Positions 37,246-46,557 are shown, counted from the stretch's first letter. The stretch: 64,000 nt of DNA from Pelomonas sp965229315 (GCF_965229315.1 NZ_CBDDJA010000002.1:868001-932000); one strand, 5' to 3'. Notes: generated by a model from the letters alone, not told the origin. Made by a program: numbers and translations.

Positions 37246-37674
37246 ATGGCGATCGAAACCACCCTGTCCATCATCAAGCCCGATGCCGTGGCGAAGAACG
37301 TCATCGGCCAGATCTACGCCCGCTTCGAAGGCGCCGGCCTGAAGATCGTCGCTGCCAAGCTGGTTCAGCTGTCGCGCGCCGATGCTGAAGCCTTCTACGC
37401 CGTGCACAAGGCTCGCCCGTTCTTCAACGACCTGGTGAACTTCATGATCTCCGGCCCGGTGATGATCCAGGCGCTGCAAGGCGAGGGCGCGATCCTGAAG
37501 AACCGTGACCTGATGGGCGCGACGGACCCGAAGAAGGCCGAGAAGGGCACCATCCGTGCCGACTTCGCCGACAGCATCGACGCCAACGCCGTGCACGGCT
37601 CCGACGCCGCCGAGACCGCCGCCGTCGAAGTGGCGTTCTTCTTCCCCGGCATGAACGTCTACGCTGCCAAGTAA
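37246..37674 (+). CDS. ndk: Nucleoside diphosphate kinase
   Basis: A 142-residue enzyme that equalises NTP pools using a phospho-histidine intermediate. The catalytic His is in NAVHGSDAAETA. The N-terminus ETTLSIIKPDAVAKNVIGQI and FFNDLVNFMISGPV are family signatures. AGGAGA is 5 nt upstream of the ATG at 37246; an ATG ten codons earlier is less well placed. The length matches the family (~143). It is followed after 39 bp by rlmN. Confidence 0.96.
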   Translation: MAIETTLSIIKPDAVAKNVIGQIYARFEGAGLKIVAAKLVQLSRADAEAFYAVHKARPFFNDLVNFMISGPVMIQALQGEGAILKNRDLMGATDPKKAEKGTIRADFADSIDANAVHGSDAAETAAVEVAFFFPGMNVYAAK

Positions 37675-37713
37675 ACCCCAACGGGGTCGGTGACCCCGGC
37701 CCAGGAAGTTCGT

Positions 37714-38922
37714 ATGGACGCGGTCAACCTGCTCGGTTTAACGAACCTGTTAGGTTTCGATCTGCCAGGCTTGGCCGCCTACTGCGAGCAACTGGGCGAA
37801 AAGAAATTCCGTGCGACCCAGCTGTTCCGCTGGATCCACCAGAAGGGCGCGGCGGACTTCGACCAGATGTCCGACCTCGCCAAGTCCCTGCGCGACAAGC
37901 TCAAGGGCCGTGCCCACATCACCGCGTTGCCGGTGATCTCGGAGCACGTGTCGACCGACGGCACGATCAAGTGGCTGTTCGACGTTGGTGCGGGCAATGC
38001 CGTCGAGGCCGTGTTCATTCCCGAATTCGGCGATGCCGGGCCGTCCCCAATCGGCGGAGCGCCCCCCCGGGGGGCCGCCGCCGCAGGCGGCCAGGGGCCG
38101 ACAGTGCTCGACCGTGGCACGCTGTGCATCTCCAGCCAGGCCGGCTGCGCCGTCGGCTGCCGCTTCTGCTCCACCGGCCACCAGGGCTTCAGCCGCAACC
38201 TGACGACGGCCGAGATCACGGCCCAGCTCTGGTTCGCCGAGCACGCCCTGCGCAAGCGCCTGGGCACCACGGAGCGCGTCATCTCCAACGTCGTCATGAT
38301 GGGCATGGGAGAGCCGCTGCAGAACTACGACCAGCTCGTGCCGTCGCTCAAGACCATGCTGGACGACCATGGCTACGGCCTCAGCCGCCGCCGCGTGACG
38401 GTGTCGACATCCGGCGTCGTGCCGATGATCGACCGGCTGCGCGAGGACTGCCCGGTCGCGCTTGCCGTCAGCCTGCACGCACCGACCGACCCGCTGCGCG
38501 ACCAGCTCGTGCCGCTGAACAAGAAGTACCCCATCGCCGAGTTGCTGGCCGCCTGCAACCGCTACCTGGACAAGGCGCCGCGCGACTTCATCACCTTCGA
38601 GTACTGCATGCTGCAGGAGGTGAACGACGCGCCGGAGCAGGCGCATGAGCTTGTCCGCCTGCTGAAGAACAAGATCGGCTGCAAGATCAACCTGATCCCG
38701 TTCAACCCGTTCCCGGCGTCGGGCCTCATCCGCAGCACCCACCCGCGCGTGCAGGCGTTCGCCGAGGTGCTGATCCAGGCCGGCATCGTGACGACCGTGC
38801 GCAAGACGCGCGGCGACGACATTGACGCCGCCTGCGGGCAGTTGGCCGGCGAGGTGCAGGACCGCACCCGCGCGCATATCCGCATGGTCAGGGCCCCGGT
38901 TACCGTGGCCAAATCCGCGTGA
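37714..38922 (+). CDS. rlmN: Dual-specificity rRNA/tRNA adenine-C2 methyltransferase RlmN with an insertion
   Basis: A 402-residue radical SAM enzyme that methylates A2503 of 23S rRNA and A37 of some tRNAs. The radical SAM motif CAVGCRFC has cysteines at 145, 149 and 152, followed by STGHQGFSRNL. MMGMGEPLQNYD and the C-terminal Cys374 (DAACGQL) with PFNPFPAS are present. CCAGGAAG lies just upstream of the ATG at 37714. Between FIPE (about residue 104) and RGTLCIS (134-140) an insertion of ~28 Gly/Ala/Pro residues breaks the usual E-D-D-R-G-T/A sequence; its DNA is palindromic. It probably sits on a surface loop, but activity is unproven. Confidence 0.92.
   Translation: MDAVNLLGLTNLLGFDLPGLAAYCEQLGEKKFRATQLFRWIHQKGAADFDQMSDLAKSLRDKLKGRAHITALPVISEHVSTDGTIKWLFDVGAGNAVEAVFIPEFGDAGPSPIGGAPPRGAAAAGGQGPTVLDRGTLCISSQAGCAVGCRFCSTGHQGFSRNLTTAEITAQLWFAEHALRKRLGTTERVISNVVMMGMGEPLQNYDQLVPSLKTMLDDHGYGLSRRRVTVSTSGVVPMIDRLREDCPVALAVSLHAPTDPLRDQLVPLNKKYPIAELLAACNRYLDKAPRDFITFEYCMLQEVNDAPEQAHELVRLLKNKIGCKINLIPFNPFPASGLIRSTHPRVQAFAEVLIQAGIVTTVRKTRGDDIDAACGQLAGEVQDRTRAHIRMVRAPVTVAKSA
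38038..38101. repeat. GC-rich palindromic insertion within rlmN
   Basis: The segment has a C7G6 run (38062-38074) and a perfect stem GGCCGCC/GGCGGCC (38073-38079 and 38086-38092, 6-nt loop). It keeps the reading frame and is absent from the usual protein length. It resembles GC-rich extragenic palindromes of Burkholderiales; a similar motif follows rlmN (38950-38970). Confidence 0.6.
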
Positions 38923-38949
38923 ATGACACGACCCCCATGCTCGCCATGC

Positions 38950-38970
38950 CCGCTCCCCCTGAGGGGCGGT
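38950..38970. repeat. REP-like GC palindrome downstream of rlmN
   Basis: CGCTCCCCCTGAGGGGCGG (38951-38969) is an imperfect palindrome (CCCC ctga GGGG core) in the 100-bp gap between rlmN and the TPR lipoprotein gene. It is like the palindrome inserted in rlmN, suggesting a repeat family. Confidence 0.45.
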
Positions 38971-39022
38971 CCATGGCGTCGCGCGGCCGGGCGCCGCTGA
39001 TGTGCCTAACGCCGAGGATCCG

Positions 39023-39802
39023 ATGAAGCGAACGCTGATCGTTCTGACCACCGCCTTGCTGGCCGCCTGCGCCGGCACGGCGCCTTCGGGTGATCGCGAG
39101 GTCAAGACCGACTCCGACCAGACCGACACCGACCGCCGCGCCGGCATCCGCCTCGAACTGGCGCAGGGCTACTTCTCGCGCGGCCAGTTCAACACCGCGC
39201 TGGACGAACTCAAGCTCGCGCTGCAGGCCAAGCCCGACATGCGCGAGGCCATGAACCTGCGCGGCCTCATCTACGGCGCCATGGGCGAGAACCAGCTCGC
39301 GGAAGAGGCCTTCCGCCGCGCGCTGACGGTCTATCCGAGCGACGCCGACACCATGCACAACTACGGCTGGCTCATGTGCCAGCAGCAGCGCTGGGCCACG
39401 GCCGATGCGATGTTCGACCAGGCGCTGGCCCAGTCCACCTACCGCGCGCCGGCCCGCACGCTGCTGGCCAAGGGCGTCTGCGAGGCGCGCTCGGGCCGCC
39501 TGCTGGTGGCCGAGAAGACGCTGGCGCGCGCCTTCGAGCTCGACCCGGCCAACCCGGCCATCTCGATCAACCTGTCGGAGGTGCTGTTCCGCAACGGCGA
39601 GCTGCAGCGCGCGCGCTTCTACGCCAAGCGCGTGAACGACCAGCCCGAGCAGGTCAACGGCCAGAGCCTGTGGCTGCAGCTTCGCATCGAGCGCAAGCTG
39701 GGCAACACGGGCCAAGTGGACGACCTGGCGCTGCAGATGCGCCGCAAGTACCCGCAGGCGCGTGAGACCCAGTCTCTGGACGCCGGCCGCTACGACGAAT
39801 GA
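39023..39802 (+). CDS. PilW/PilF-like tetratricopeptide lipoprotein
   Basis: A 259-residue lipoprotein. The ATG at 39023 starts KRTLIVLTTALLAACAG with lipobox AAC. About six TPR units follow (LAQGYFSRGQFNTALDELKL, AMNLRGLIYGAMGENQLAEE, AFRRALTVYPSDADTMHNYG, AEKTLARAFELDPANPAISI), the pattern of PilW/PilF, the pilotin for type IV pilus secretin assembly. In Burkholderiales it lies between rlmN and the rodZ-like gene, as here. Its stop overlaps the next start as ATGA. GAGGA precedes the ATG. Confidence 0.82.
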   Translation: MKRTLIVLTTALLAACAGTAPSGDREVKTDSDQTDTDRRAGIRLELAQGYFSRGQFNTALDELKLALQAKPDMREAMNLRGLIYGAMGENQLAEEAFRRALTVYPSDADTMHNYGWLMCQQQRWATADAMFDQALAQSTYRAPARTLLAKGVCEARSGRLLVAEKTLARAFELDPANPAISINLSEVLFRNGELQRARFYAKRVNDQPEQVNGQSLWLQLRIERKLGNTGQVDDLALQMRRKYPQARETQSLDAGRYDE

Positions 39803-40749
39803 GCCGCAGCACGGCGCACGATCACAAGAACCAGACGATGGAACGCATGACCGAGGGATCTGCCAACACAGCGACCACCGCAGGCGCCTGGCTCAGGAAT
39901 GCGCGCCAGCAGCGCGGCCTGCACATCGCCGCGCTGGCCGTGATGCTCAAGGTGCCGCAGGCCAAGCTGGAGGCGCTGGAATCCGACCGCATCGGCGATC
40001 TGCCCGATGCCACCTTCGCCCGCGCGCTGGCCACGGCCATGTGCCGCGCGCTGAAGGTGGACCCTGCGCCCGTGCTCGCGATGCTGCCGCGCACGAACGA
40101 CCGCGAGTTCGACGTGCATCAGGGCCTGAACCAGCCGTTCCGCGAGCGCGGCCTGGGTGGCGGCATCGATGGCGGCGTGCTGGCGCTGGCCGTGCGGCCG
40201 GTGGTCTGGGCACCCGTCGTGCTGCTGTTGATCGCCGCGGCGATCTACTGGGTTCCGGCGGGCTGGCTGCCCGAGCGGGAGGCAGCGGCACCGGCGCCGG
40301 CCTTCCCGGCGTCTGCCGTGTCTGCTGCGGCGAGCGCGCCCGTGGACTTCGTGTCGGCGCCGGCCGCGTCGGAGCCGGTGTCGGTGCAGGCGGCCCTGCC
40401 GACGCCCGAGCCGGTGGCCTCGGCGCCGCTGCAGGTGCGTGACGTCGCGCCGCCGCCCGCGCTGGGCGCAGCGTCCGCGCCGCTGAAGGCCGCGGTGGCG
40501 GCGACGCCCGGGGGCGGCACGCTGCGGGTGACGGCCACGGCCGAGACCTGGGTCGAGGTGGCCGATGCGCAGGGCCAGGTGCTGCTGTCGCGCGTGCTGC
40601 GTGCGGGCGAGCAGCAGGAATACGGCGGTGCCGCCCCCTACAAGGTGCGCATCGGCAACGTGAGCGGCACCAAGGTCGAATGGCGGGGCGCCGCCGTGGA
40701 CCTGGGTGCCCGCAGCAAGGACAACATCGCTCGCCTGGAGTTCAATTGA
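39799..40749 (+). CDS. RodZ-like helix-turn-helix membrane protein
   Basis: A 316-residue protein. Residues ~28-95 form a helix-turn-helix (AGAWLRNARQQRGLHIAALAVMLKVPQAKLEALE), a single membrane segment spans about 136-154, and a Pro/Ala-rich periplasmic linker leads to a beta C-terminal domain (RVTATAETWVEVADAQGQVLL, GNVSGTKVEWRG) like the RodZ/DUF4115 region. RodZ links MreB to the cell-wall machinery and sets rod shape. The ATG shares ATGA with the upstream stop, and the stop overlaps ispG by one base. A later ATG (39847) is possible. Confidence 0.82.
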   Translation: MSRSTAHDHKNQTMERMTEGSANTATTAGAWLRNARQQRGLHIAALAVMLKVPQAKLEALESDRIGDLPDATFARALATAMCRALKVDPAPVLAMLPRTNDREFDVHQGLNQPFRERGLGGGIDGGVLALAVRPVVWAPVVLLLIAAAIYWVPAGWLPEREAAAPAPAFPASAVSAAASAPVDFVSAPAASEPVSVQAALPTPEPVASAPLQVRDVAPPPALGAASAPLKAAVAATPGGGTLRVTATAETWVEVADAQGQVLLSRVLRAGEQQEYGGAAPYKVRIGNVSGTKVEWRGAAVDLGARSKDNIARLEFN

Positions 40750-42011
40750 TGAGCGAACACATCATTCCCTCGGCGTCGCCCGCAGCGCGCCGCAGCCGCC
40801 AGGCCCGGGTGGTCTGGGGCAACCGCATCGTCACCGTGGGCGGCGACGCCCCGGTGCGCGTGCAGTCCATGACCAACACCGACACGGTGGACGCCATCGG
40901 CACGGCCATCCAGGTCAAGGAACTGGCCATCGCCGGTTCGGAGATGGTGCGCATCACCGTCAACACGCCCGAGGCTGCTGAAGCAGTGCCCTACATCCGC
41001 GAGCAGCTGGACCGCATGGGCATCGACGTGCCGCTGGTGGGAGACTTCCACTACAACGGCCACCGCCTGCTCACCGAGCACCCGGCGATGGCGCAGGCGC
41101 TGTCCAAGTACCGCATCAACCCCGGCAACGTCGGCAAGGGCGACAAGAAGGACCGCCAGTTCGCGATGATGGTCGAGGCCGCCGCGAAGTACGACAAGGT
41201 CGTGCGCATCGGCGTCAACTGGGGCAGCCTGGACCAGGAGCTGCTGGCGCAGTTCATGGACGAGAACGCCCGCCGTGCCCAGCCCTGGGACGCCAAGCCG
41301 GTCATGTACCAGGCGCTGGTCGAGTCCGCGCTGACCTCCGCCGCCTACGCGGCCGAGCTGGGCCTGAACCCCGACAACATCATCATCAGCTGCAAGGTCA
41401 GCGGCGTGCAGGACCTGATCTCGGTCTACCGCGAACTGGCCCGCCGCTGCGACTACGCGCTGCACCTGGGCCTGACCGAGGCCGGCATGGGGACCAAGGG
41501 CACCGTGGCGTCCAGCGTCGCGCTCGGCATCCTGGCGCAGGAAGGCATCGGCGACACCATCCGCGTCAGCCTCACGCCGCAGCCGGGCGAGGCGCGCACG
41601 CAGGAAGTCGTCGTGGCGCTGGAGATCCTGCAGGCGCTGGGCCTGCGCCACTTCAACCCGAGCGTCACGGCCTGCCCGGGCTGCGGCCGCACCACCAGCA
41701 CCACCTTCCAGGAGCTGGCCAAGCAGATCGACGATTTCCTGCGCCTGCAGATGCCGGTCTGGCGCAACAAATACCCGGGTGTGGAGGAGATGAAGGTGGC
41801 CGTCATGGGTTGCATCGTCAACGGCCCGGGCGAGAGCAAGCATGCCGACATCGGCATCAGCCTGCCCGGCACGGGTGAGGCACCGGCGGCGCCCGTCTTC
41901 ATCGACGGCGTCAAGGCGTTGACACTGCGCGGCGACAACATCGCCAACGAGTTCCACGCGCTGGTCGAGAACTACATCGAGAAGCGCTTCGGCGCGACAG
42001 CTACTGCATGA
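40749..42011 (+). CDS. ispG: 4-hydroxy-3-methylbut-2-en-1-yl diphosphate synthase
   Basis: A 420-residue 4Fe-4S enzyme of the MEP isoprenoid pathway. RIVTVGGDAPVRVQSMTNTDT is the N-terminus of the TIM-barrel, and GDFHYNGHRLL, YRINPGNVG and VRIGVNWGSLD fit. The C-terminal iron-sulphur cysteines lie in TACPGCGRTT and VAVMGCIVNGPGE. The ATG overlaps the rodZ-like stop (TGATG), and the stop overlaps hisS as ATGA. Its product feeds undecaprenyl phosphate synthesis, and uppS lies later in the window. Confidence 0.95.
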   Translation: MSEHIIPSASPAARRSRQARVVWGNRIVTVGGDAPVRVQSMTNTDTVDAIGTAIQVKELAIAGSEMVRITVNTPEAAEAVPYIREQLDRMGIDVPLVGDFHYNGHRLLTEHPAMAQALSKYRINPGNVGKGDKKDRQFAMMVEAAAKYDKVVRIGVNWGSLDQELLAQFMDENARRAQPWDAKPVMYQALVESALTSAAYAAELGLNPDNIIISCKVSGVQDLISVYRELARRCDYALHLGLTEAGMGTKGTVASSVALGILAQEGIGDTIRVSLTPQPGEARTQEVVVALEILQALGLRHFNPSVTACPGCGRTTSTTFQELAKQIDDFLRLQMPVWRNKYPGVEEMKVAVMGCIVNGPGESKHADIGISLPGTGEAPAAPVFIDGVKALTLRGDNIANEFHALVENYIEKRFGATATA

Positions 42012-43303
42012 CTGAGAACAGGAAGCTCCAGCCGCTGCAGGCGGTGAAGGGCATGAACGACATCCTGCCGCCCGACTCGGCGCGCTGGGAGTGGCTGGAA
42101 GCGAAGATGCGCAGCGTGCTGCAGCGCTACGGCTACGCGAACGTGCGCACGCCCATCGTCGAGCCGACCGCCCTGTTCGTGCGCGGCATCGGCGAGGTGA
42201 CCGACATCGTCGAGAAGGAGATGTACGCCTTCGAGGACAAGATGAACGGCGACCACCTGGCGCTGCGCCCCGAAGGCACGGCCGGCGTCGTGCGGGCCAT
42301 GATCGAGCACAGCTACCTGCGCGACAGCCCGCGTCGGCTGTACTACTTCGGCTCCATGTTCCGCCACGAGCGCCCGCAGAAGGGCCGCTACCGCCAGTTC
42401 CACCAGATGGGCATCGAGGCGCTGGGCTTTGCCGGCCCGGATGTGGATGCCGAGGTCATCCTGCTGGCGCGCACGCTGTGGCGCGAGCTGGGTCTGGTCG
42501 AGGGCCAGGACGTGGTGCTGGAGCTGAACTGCCTGGGCCAGCCCGACGAGCGTGCTGCGCACCGCGCGGCGCTGATCCAGTACCTCGAAGGGCATCTCGA
42601 CGTGCTCGACGAAGAAGCGAAGCGCCGGATGTACGCCAACCCGCTGCGCGTGCTGGACACCAAGAACCCGGCGATGCAGGCGATGGCCGAGCAGGCGCCC
42701 AAGCTGCTGGACTTCCTCGGCCCCGAGTCGCAGGCGCACTTCGACGGCGTGCGTGCACTGCTGGACTCGGTGGGCCTGGCCTACCGCATCAACCCGCGCC
42801 TGGTGCGCGGGCTGGATTACTACAACCTCACCGTCTTCGAGTGGGTGACCGACAAGCTGGGTGCCCAGGGCACGGTCTGCGCCGGTGGCCGCTATGACGG
42901 CCTGGTCGAGCAACTGGGCGGCAAGGCGACGCCGGCCGTGGGCTTCGGGATGGGCCTGGAGCGCGTGCTGCTGCTGCTGGACACGCTGGGCCTGGCCGCG
43001 CCCGTCAGCGCGCCGGATGTCTACGCCGTCGTGCCCGACCCGGCCGAGCTGCCGCGCGTGCTGCCCACGCTGGAGGCGCTGCGCGCCGCCGGCGTCGCCG
43101 TGCAGATGCATGCGGGCGGTGGCTCGTTCAAGTCGCAGTTCAAGAAGGCCGACGCCTGCGGCGCGCGCTTCGCGCTGGTGTTCGGCACCGATGAGCTGGC
43201 CCGCGGCGAGGTGGGCCTGAAGCCTTTGCGCGACGGTGGCGAACAGGTGGCCCGCGCGCTCGCCGACGTGGCCGCCTGGTCGGCCGAACTCCTCCCCGCA
43301 TAA
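42008..43303 (+). CDS. hisS: Histidyl-tRNA synthetase
   Basis: A 431-residue class II aminoacyl-tRNA synthetase. Motif 2 (SMFRHERPQKGRYRQFHQMG) and motif 3 (VGFGMGLERVLLLL) are visible, with the His-specific RGLDYYNLTVFEWV and GGRYDGLVEQLGG. The C-terminal anticodon-binding domain ends near LADVAAWSAELL. Length is standard. The ATG is joined to ispG by ATGA. HisZ, a paralogue lacking tRNA charging, lies 7 kb downstream. Confidence 0.97.
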   Translation: MTENRKLQPLQAVKGMNDILPPDSARWEWLEAKMRSVLQRYGYANVRTPIVEPTALFVRGIGEVTDIVEKEMYAFEDKMNGDHLALRPEGTAGVVRAMIEHSYLRDSPRRLYYFGSMFRHERPQKGRYRQFHQMGIEALGFAGPDVDAEVILLARTLWRELGLVEGQDVVLELNCLGQPDERAAHRAALIQYLEGHLDVLDEEAKRRMYANPLRVLDTKNPAMQAMAEQAPKLLDFLGPESQAHFDGVRALLDSVGLAYRINPRLVRGLDYYNLTVFEWVTDKLGAQGTVCAGGRYDGLVEQLGGKATPAVGFGMGLERVLLLLDTLGLAAPVSAPDVYAVVPDPAELPRVLPTLEALRAAGVAVQMHAGGGSFKSQFKKADACGARFALVFGTDELARGEVGLKPLRDGGEQVARALADVAAWSAELLPA

Positions 43304-43345
43304 TCCCGGGCTCGCCCAGAGCCCCTTTCTCGATTCCTTTTTGCC

Positions 43346-44014
43346 ATGGCCGCCCATCTCGACCTCGAAGAACAAGAACAACTGGACCAGCTCAAAGCGT
43401 TCTGGAAGCGCTGGGGCAACCTCATCACCTGGCTGTTGACCGCCGTGCTCGCCGCCTTTGCCGCCTGGCAGGGCTGGAACTGGTACCAGCGCGACCAGGC
43501 CGCCAAGGCCGGTGCGATGTACGACGAGTTCGACCGCGCCGTCACGGCCCAGGACCTGGGCAAGGCCACGGCCGCTGCGGCCGACCTGAAGACCAATTTC
43601 CCGTCCACGGGCTACGCCGCGCAGTCCGCGCTGCAGATCGCCAAGCTGCAGGCCGACAAGGGCAAGGCCGACGACGCCAAGCAAAGCCTGGCCTGGGTCG
43701 CCGACAAGGGGTCCGAGCCGCCGTACCGCGACCTGGCCCGCCTGCGCCTGGCCGGCCTGCAGCTGGACGCCAAGGCCTACGACGAGGCCATCAAGACGCT
43801 GGACGCGATCAAGCTGCCCGAGTTCGCTGCGCTGGTGGCCGACCGCCGCGGTGACGTGCTGTTGCAGCAGGACAAGCGCGATGCGGCCAAGGCCGAATAC
43901 CAGAAGGCGCTGGCCGGCATGGAAAAGACGCAGGACTACCGCCGCATCATCGAAGCCAAGCTCGCGACCCTGGGCGTGCCCACGGTCGTCGACGCCACGG
44001 GAGCTGCGCAGTGA
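43346..44014 (+). CDS. YfgM-like tetratricopeptide membrane protein
   Basis: A 222-residue inner-membrane protein. Residues ~24-44 are hydrophobic (WLLTAVLAAFAAWQGWNWY), and the remainder is helical repeats (TAAAADLKTNFPSTGYAAQSALQIAKLQA, RDLARLRLAGLQLDAKAYDEAI), a TPR21-type domain on the periplasmic side. E. coli YfgM associates with the SecYEG/PpiD translocon. The hisS-yfgM-bamB-der order supports the call. The stop overlaps the GTG start of bamB. Confidence 0.83.
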   Translation: MAAHLDLEEQEQLDQLKAFWKRWGNLITWLLTAVLAAFAAWQGWNWYQRDQAAKAGAMYDEFDRAVTAQDLGKATAAAADLKTNFPSTGYAAQSALQIAKLQADKGKADDAKQSLAWVADKGSEPPYRDLARLRLAGLQLDAKAYDEAIKTLDAIKLPEFAALVADRRGDVLLQQDKRDAAKAEYQKALAGMEKTQDYRRIIEAKLATLGVPTVVDATGAAQ

Positions 44015-45147
44015 AGCGCGCCGTCCTGATCTCGCTGCTGGCGGCGTCGCTGTCCGGCTGCTCCACCATCAGCTCGACGTGGAACTCCTGGTTCGGCGAC
44101 GCCAAGAGCAAGCCCGCCGTGCTGGAGACGCTGTCGGGCCCCGCGACCGGCCGCGTCGTCTGGAGCGCCAAGGGCGACAACATCAACTTCCCGCTCAGCA
44201 TCGCCACACCGGGTGACCGCTTCGTCGTCGCCAGCAGCGACGGCAGCGTCCGGGCGCTGTCGGCCGCCGACGGCCGCGAGCTGTGGCGCGGCGATGCCGG
44301 CGCCAAGCTGTCGGCTGGCATTGGCAGTGATGGCCGCTTCGCCGCCGTGGTGAACCGCGACAACGAGCTGATCGTGCTGGACAACGGCAAGGTCGCCTGG
44401 AAGAAGGCGCTGCCCACGCCCGTGGTGGCCGCGCCCTACGTGGCCGGCGAGCGCGTCTTCACGCTGACGCTGGACCGCCAGGTGCTGGCCTACGACGCGC
44501 TGGACGGCCGCAAGATCTGGGAGCTGAAGCGCCCCGGCGAGCCGTTGACGCTGGCCAAGGCCGGCGTGCTGGCCGCGTACAAGGACACGCTGATCGTGGG
44601 CCAGGGCCCGCGGCTGGCGGGGGTCGACCCCGTCAAGGGCCAGTTGCGCTGGGAAGCCAGCGTGGCGACGCCGCGCGGCACCAACGAGGTCGAGCGCCTG
44701 GCGGACCTGGTCGGCCCGGCCGTGCGCCAGGGCGAGCTGATCTGTGCCCGCGCCTTCCAGTCCTCCGTGGGCTGCGTGAACGCCGAACGCGGCAGCGCGG
44801 TGTGGAGCCGCCTGGTGGGCGGCGCCAACGGCATCGGTGGTGACGCGCAGCTCATCGTGGCGGGCGACGCATCGGACCGACTGTCGGCCTGGCGGCTGGC
44901 CAATGGCGACCTGGCCTGGTCGGCCGACCAGTTCCAGCTGCGCAAGCTGTCCGAACCGGTGGTGCTGGGCCAGCAGGTGCTGATCGGCGACTTCGAGGGT
45001 CAGGTGCATCTGCTGGACCGTGAGACGGGCAAGACGCGCTCGCGCATCGCGACCGACGGTTCGCCCATCGTGGCCACCGCGCTGCTGGGTGACACGGCGC
45101 TGTTCGCCACCAAGAGCGGCGGCCTGTTCGCGATCAAGGCCGAATGA
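44011..45147 (+). CDS. bamB: BAM complex lipoprotein BamB
   Basis: A 378-residue lipoprotein with an eight-bladed beta-propeller. The GTG at 44011 overlaps the previous stop (GTGA). The signal ends in lipobox LSGC (Cys17). Propeller blades show the PQQ-type repeats, for example RALSAADGRELWRGDAGAKL and VLAYDALDGRKIWELK, VKGQLRWEASVAT and RLANGDLAWSADQF. It assists BamA in outer-membrane protein assembly. The stop overlaps the der ATG as ATGA. Confidence 0.92.
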   Translation: MKRAVLISLLAASLSGCSTISSTWNSWFGDAKSKPAVLETLSGPATGRVVWSAKGDNINFPLSIATPGDRFVVASSDGSVRALSAADGRELWRGDAGAKLSAGIGSDGRFAAVVNRDNELIVLDNGKVAWKKALPTPVVAAPYVAGERVFTLTLDRQVLAYDALDGRKIWELKRPGEPLTLAKAGVLAAYKDTLIVGQGPRLAGVDPVKGQLRWEASVATPRGTNEVERLADLVGPAVRQGELICARAFQSSVGCVNAERGSAVWSRLVGGANGIGGDAQLIVAGDASDRLSAWRLANGDLAWSADQFQLRKLSEPVVLGQQVLIGDFEGQVHLLDRETGKTRSRIATDGSPIVATALLGDTALFATKSGGLFAIKAE

Positions 45148-46481
45148 AACCAGTCATCGCCCTGGTCGGCCGCCCCAACGTGGGCAAGTCGACGCTGTTC
45201 AACCGCCTGACCAAGTCGCGCGATGCCATCGTGGCCGACTTCGCCGGCCTGACGCGTGACCGCCACTACGGTGATGGCCGCCTGGGCGACCGCGAGTTCA
45301 TCTGCATCGACACCGGCGGCTTCGAGCCCGACAGCAGCACCGGCATCGTCAAGGAGATGGCCAAGCAGACCAAGCAGGCCGTCGCCGAGGCCGACGCGGT
45401 CATCTTCGTCGTCGACATCCGTTTAGGCCTGTCGGCCCACGACAGCGACATCGCCCGCTACCTGCGCAGCGTCAACAAGCGCGTGCACCTGGCCGTCAAC
45501 AAGGCCGAGGGCATGAGCGACTCGCCGCTGATGAACGAGTTTCACGAACTCGGCATGGGCGAGCCGCACCCGATCTCGTCGGCGCACGGCCAGGGCATCC
45601 GCAGCCTGCTGGACGCGGTGCTCGAGCCCTTCGAGGACGCCACCGAGGAGTTCGGCGCCGGGCCGCAGCAGGACGGCGTCATCCGACTGGCCGTTGCCGG
45701 CCGCCCCAACGTGGGCAAGAGCACGCTGATCAACACCTGGCTGGGCGAGGAGCGCCTCGTCGCGTTCGACATGCCAGGCACCACGCGCGACGCCATCGCG
45801 GTGGACTTCGAGCGCAACGGCCAGAAGTTCAAGCTCATCGACACCGCTGGCCTGCGCCGCAAGGGCAAGGTCTTCGAGGCCATCGAGAAGTTCTCGGTCG
45901 TCAAGACGCTGCAGGCCATTGCCGACGCGCACGTCGTGCTGCTGCTGCTGGACGCCACGCAGGGCGTGACCGACCAGGACGCGCACATCGCCGGCTACAT
46001 CCTCGACAGCGGCCGCGCCGTCGTGCTGGCCTGCAACAAGTGGGACTCGGTGGACAGCTACCAGCGCGAGACGCTGCAGCGCCAGATCGAGACGCGCCTG
46101 GCGTTCCTGAAGTTCGCGCCCATGCACCACATCTCGGCACTCAAGCGCCAGGGCCTGTCGGCACTGTGGAACGCGATGGCCGATGCCTACGCCTCGGCCT
46201 ACCGCAAGATGACGACGCCGGTCCTCACCCGCCTCGTCCAGGAGGCGGTGGAGCACCAGCAGCCCAAGCGCTCCGGCGTGTCGCGGCCCAAGCTGCGCTA
46301 CGCCCACCAGGGCGGCCAGAACCCGCCCATCGTCGTCATCCACGGCAATGCGCTGGACGGCGTGACGGAGGTCTACAAGCGCTACCTGGAGGGCCGCATC
46401 CGTACCCACTACAAACTGGTGGGCACGCCGCTGAAGATTGAGCTACGTTCATCGAAGAATCCCTTCGATGAAAAGACCTAG
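45144..46481 (+). CDS. der: Ribosome-associated GTPase Der (EngA)
   Basis: A 445-residue protein with two tandem GTPase domains. The first P-loop is GRPNVGKST at residues 9-17, the second near residue 187 (GRPNVGKST followed by LINTWLG). DTAGLRRKGK is the second G3 region and NKWDSV the second G4. The C-terminal KH-like domain ends in the RSSKNPF motif. It acts in 50S ribosome assembly. The ATG overlaps bamB. Confidence 0.97.
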   Translation: MKPVIALVGRPNVGKSTLFNRLTKSRDAIVADFAGLTRDRHYGDGRLGDREFICIDTGGFEPDSSTGIVKEMAKQTKQAVAEADAVIFVVDIRLGLSAHDSDIARYLRSVNKRVHLAVNKAEGMSDSPLMNEFHELGMGEPHPISSAHGQGIRSLLDAVLEPFEDATEEFGAGPQQDGVIRLAVAGRPNVGKSTLINTWLGEERLVAFDMPGTTRDAIAVDFERNGQKFKLIDTAGLRRKGKVFEAIEKFSVVKTLQAIADAHVVLLLLDATQGVTDQDAHIAGYILDSGRAVVLACNKWDSVDSYQRETLQRQIETRLAFLKFAPMHHISALKRQGLSALWNAMADAYASAYRKMTTPVLTRLVQEAVEHQQPKRSGVSRPKLRYAHQGGQNPPIVVIHGNALDGVTEVYKRYLEGRIRTHYKLVGTPLKIELRSSKNPFDEKT

Positions 46482-46557
46482 GTAACAGCCGGGTGCGGCA
46501 AAACCCTGTGTTAAGGTCCAACCCGTAGTCCCAACCCCGATAACTCGGAGCATACCG

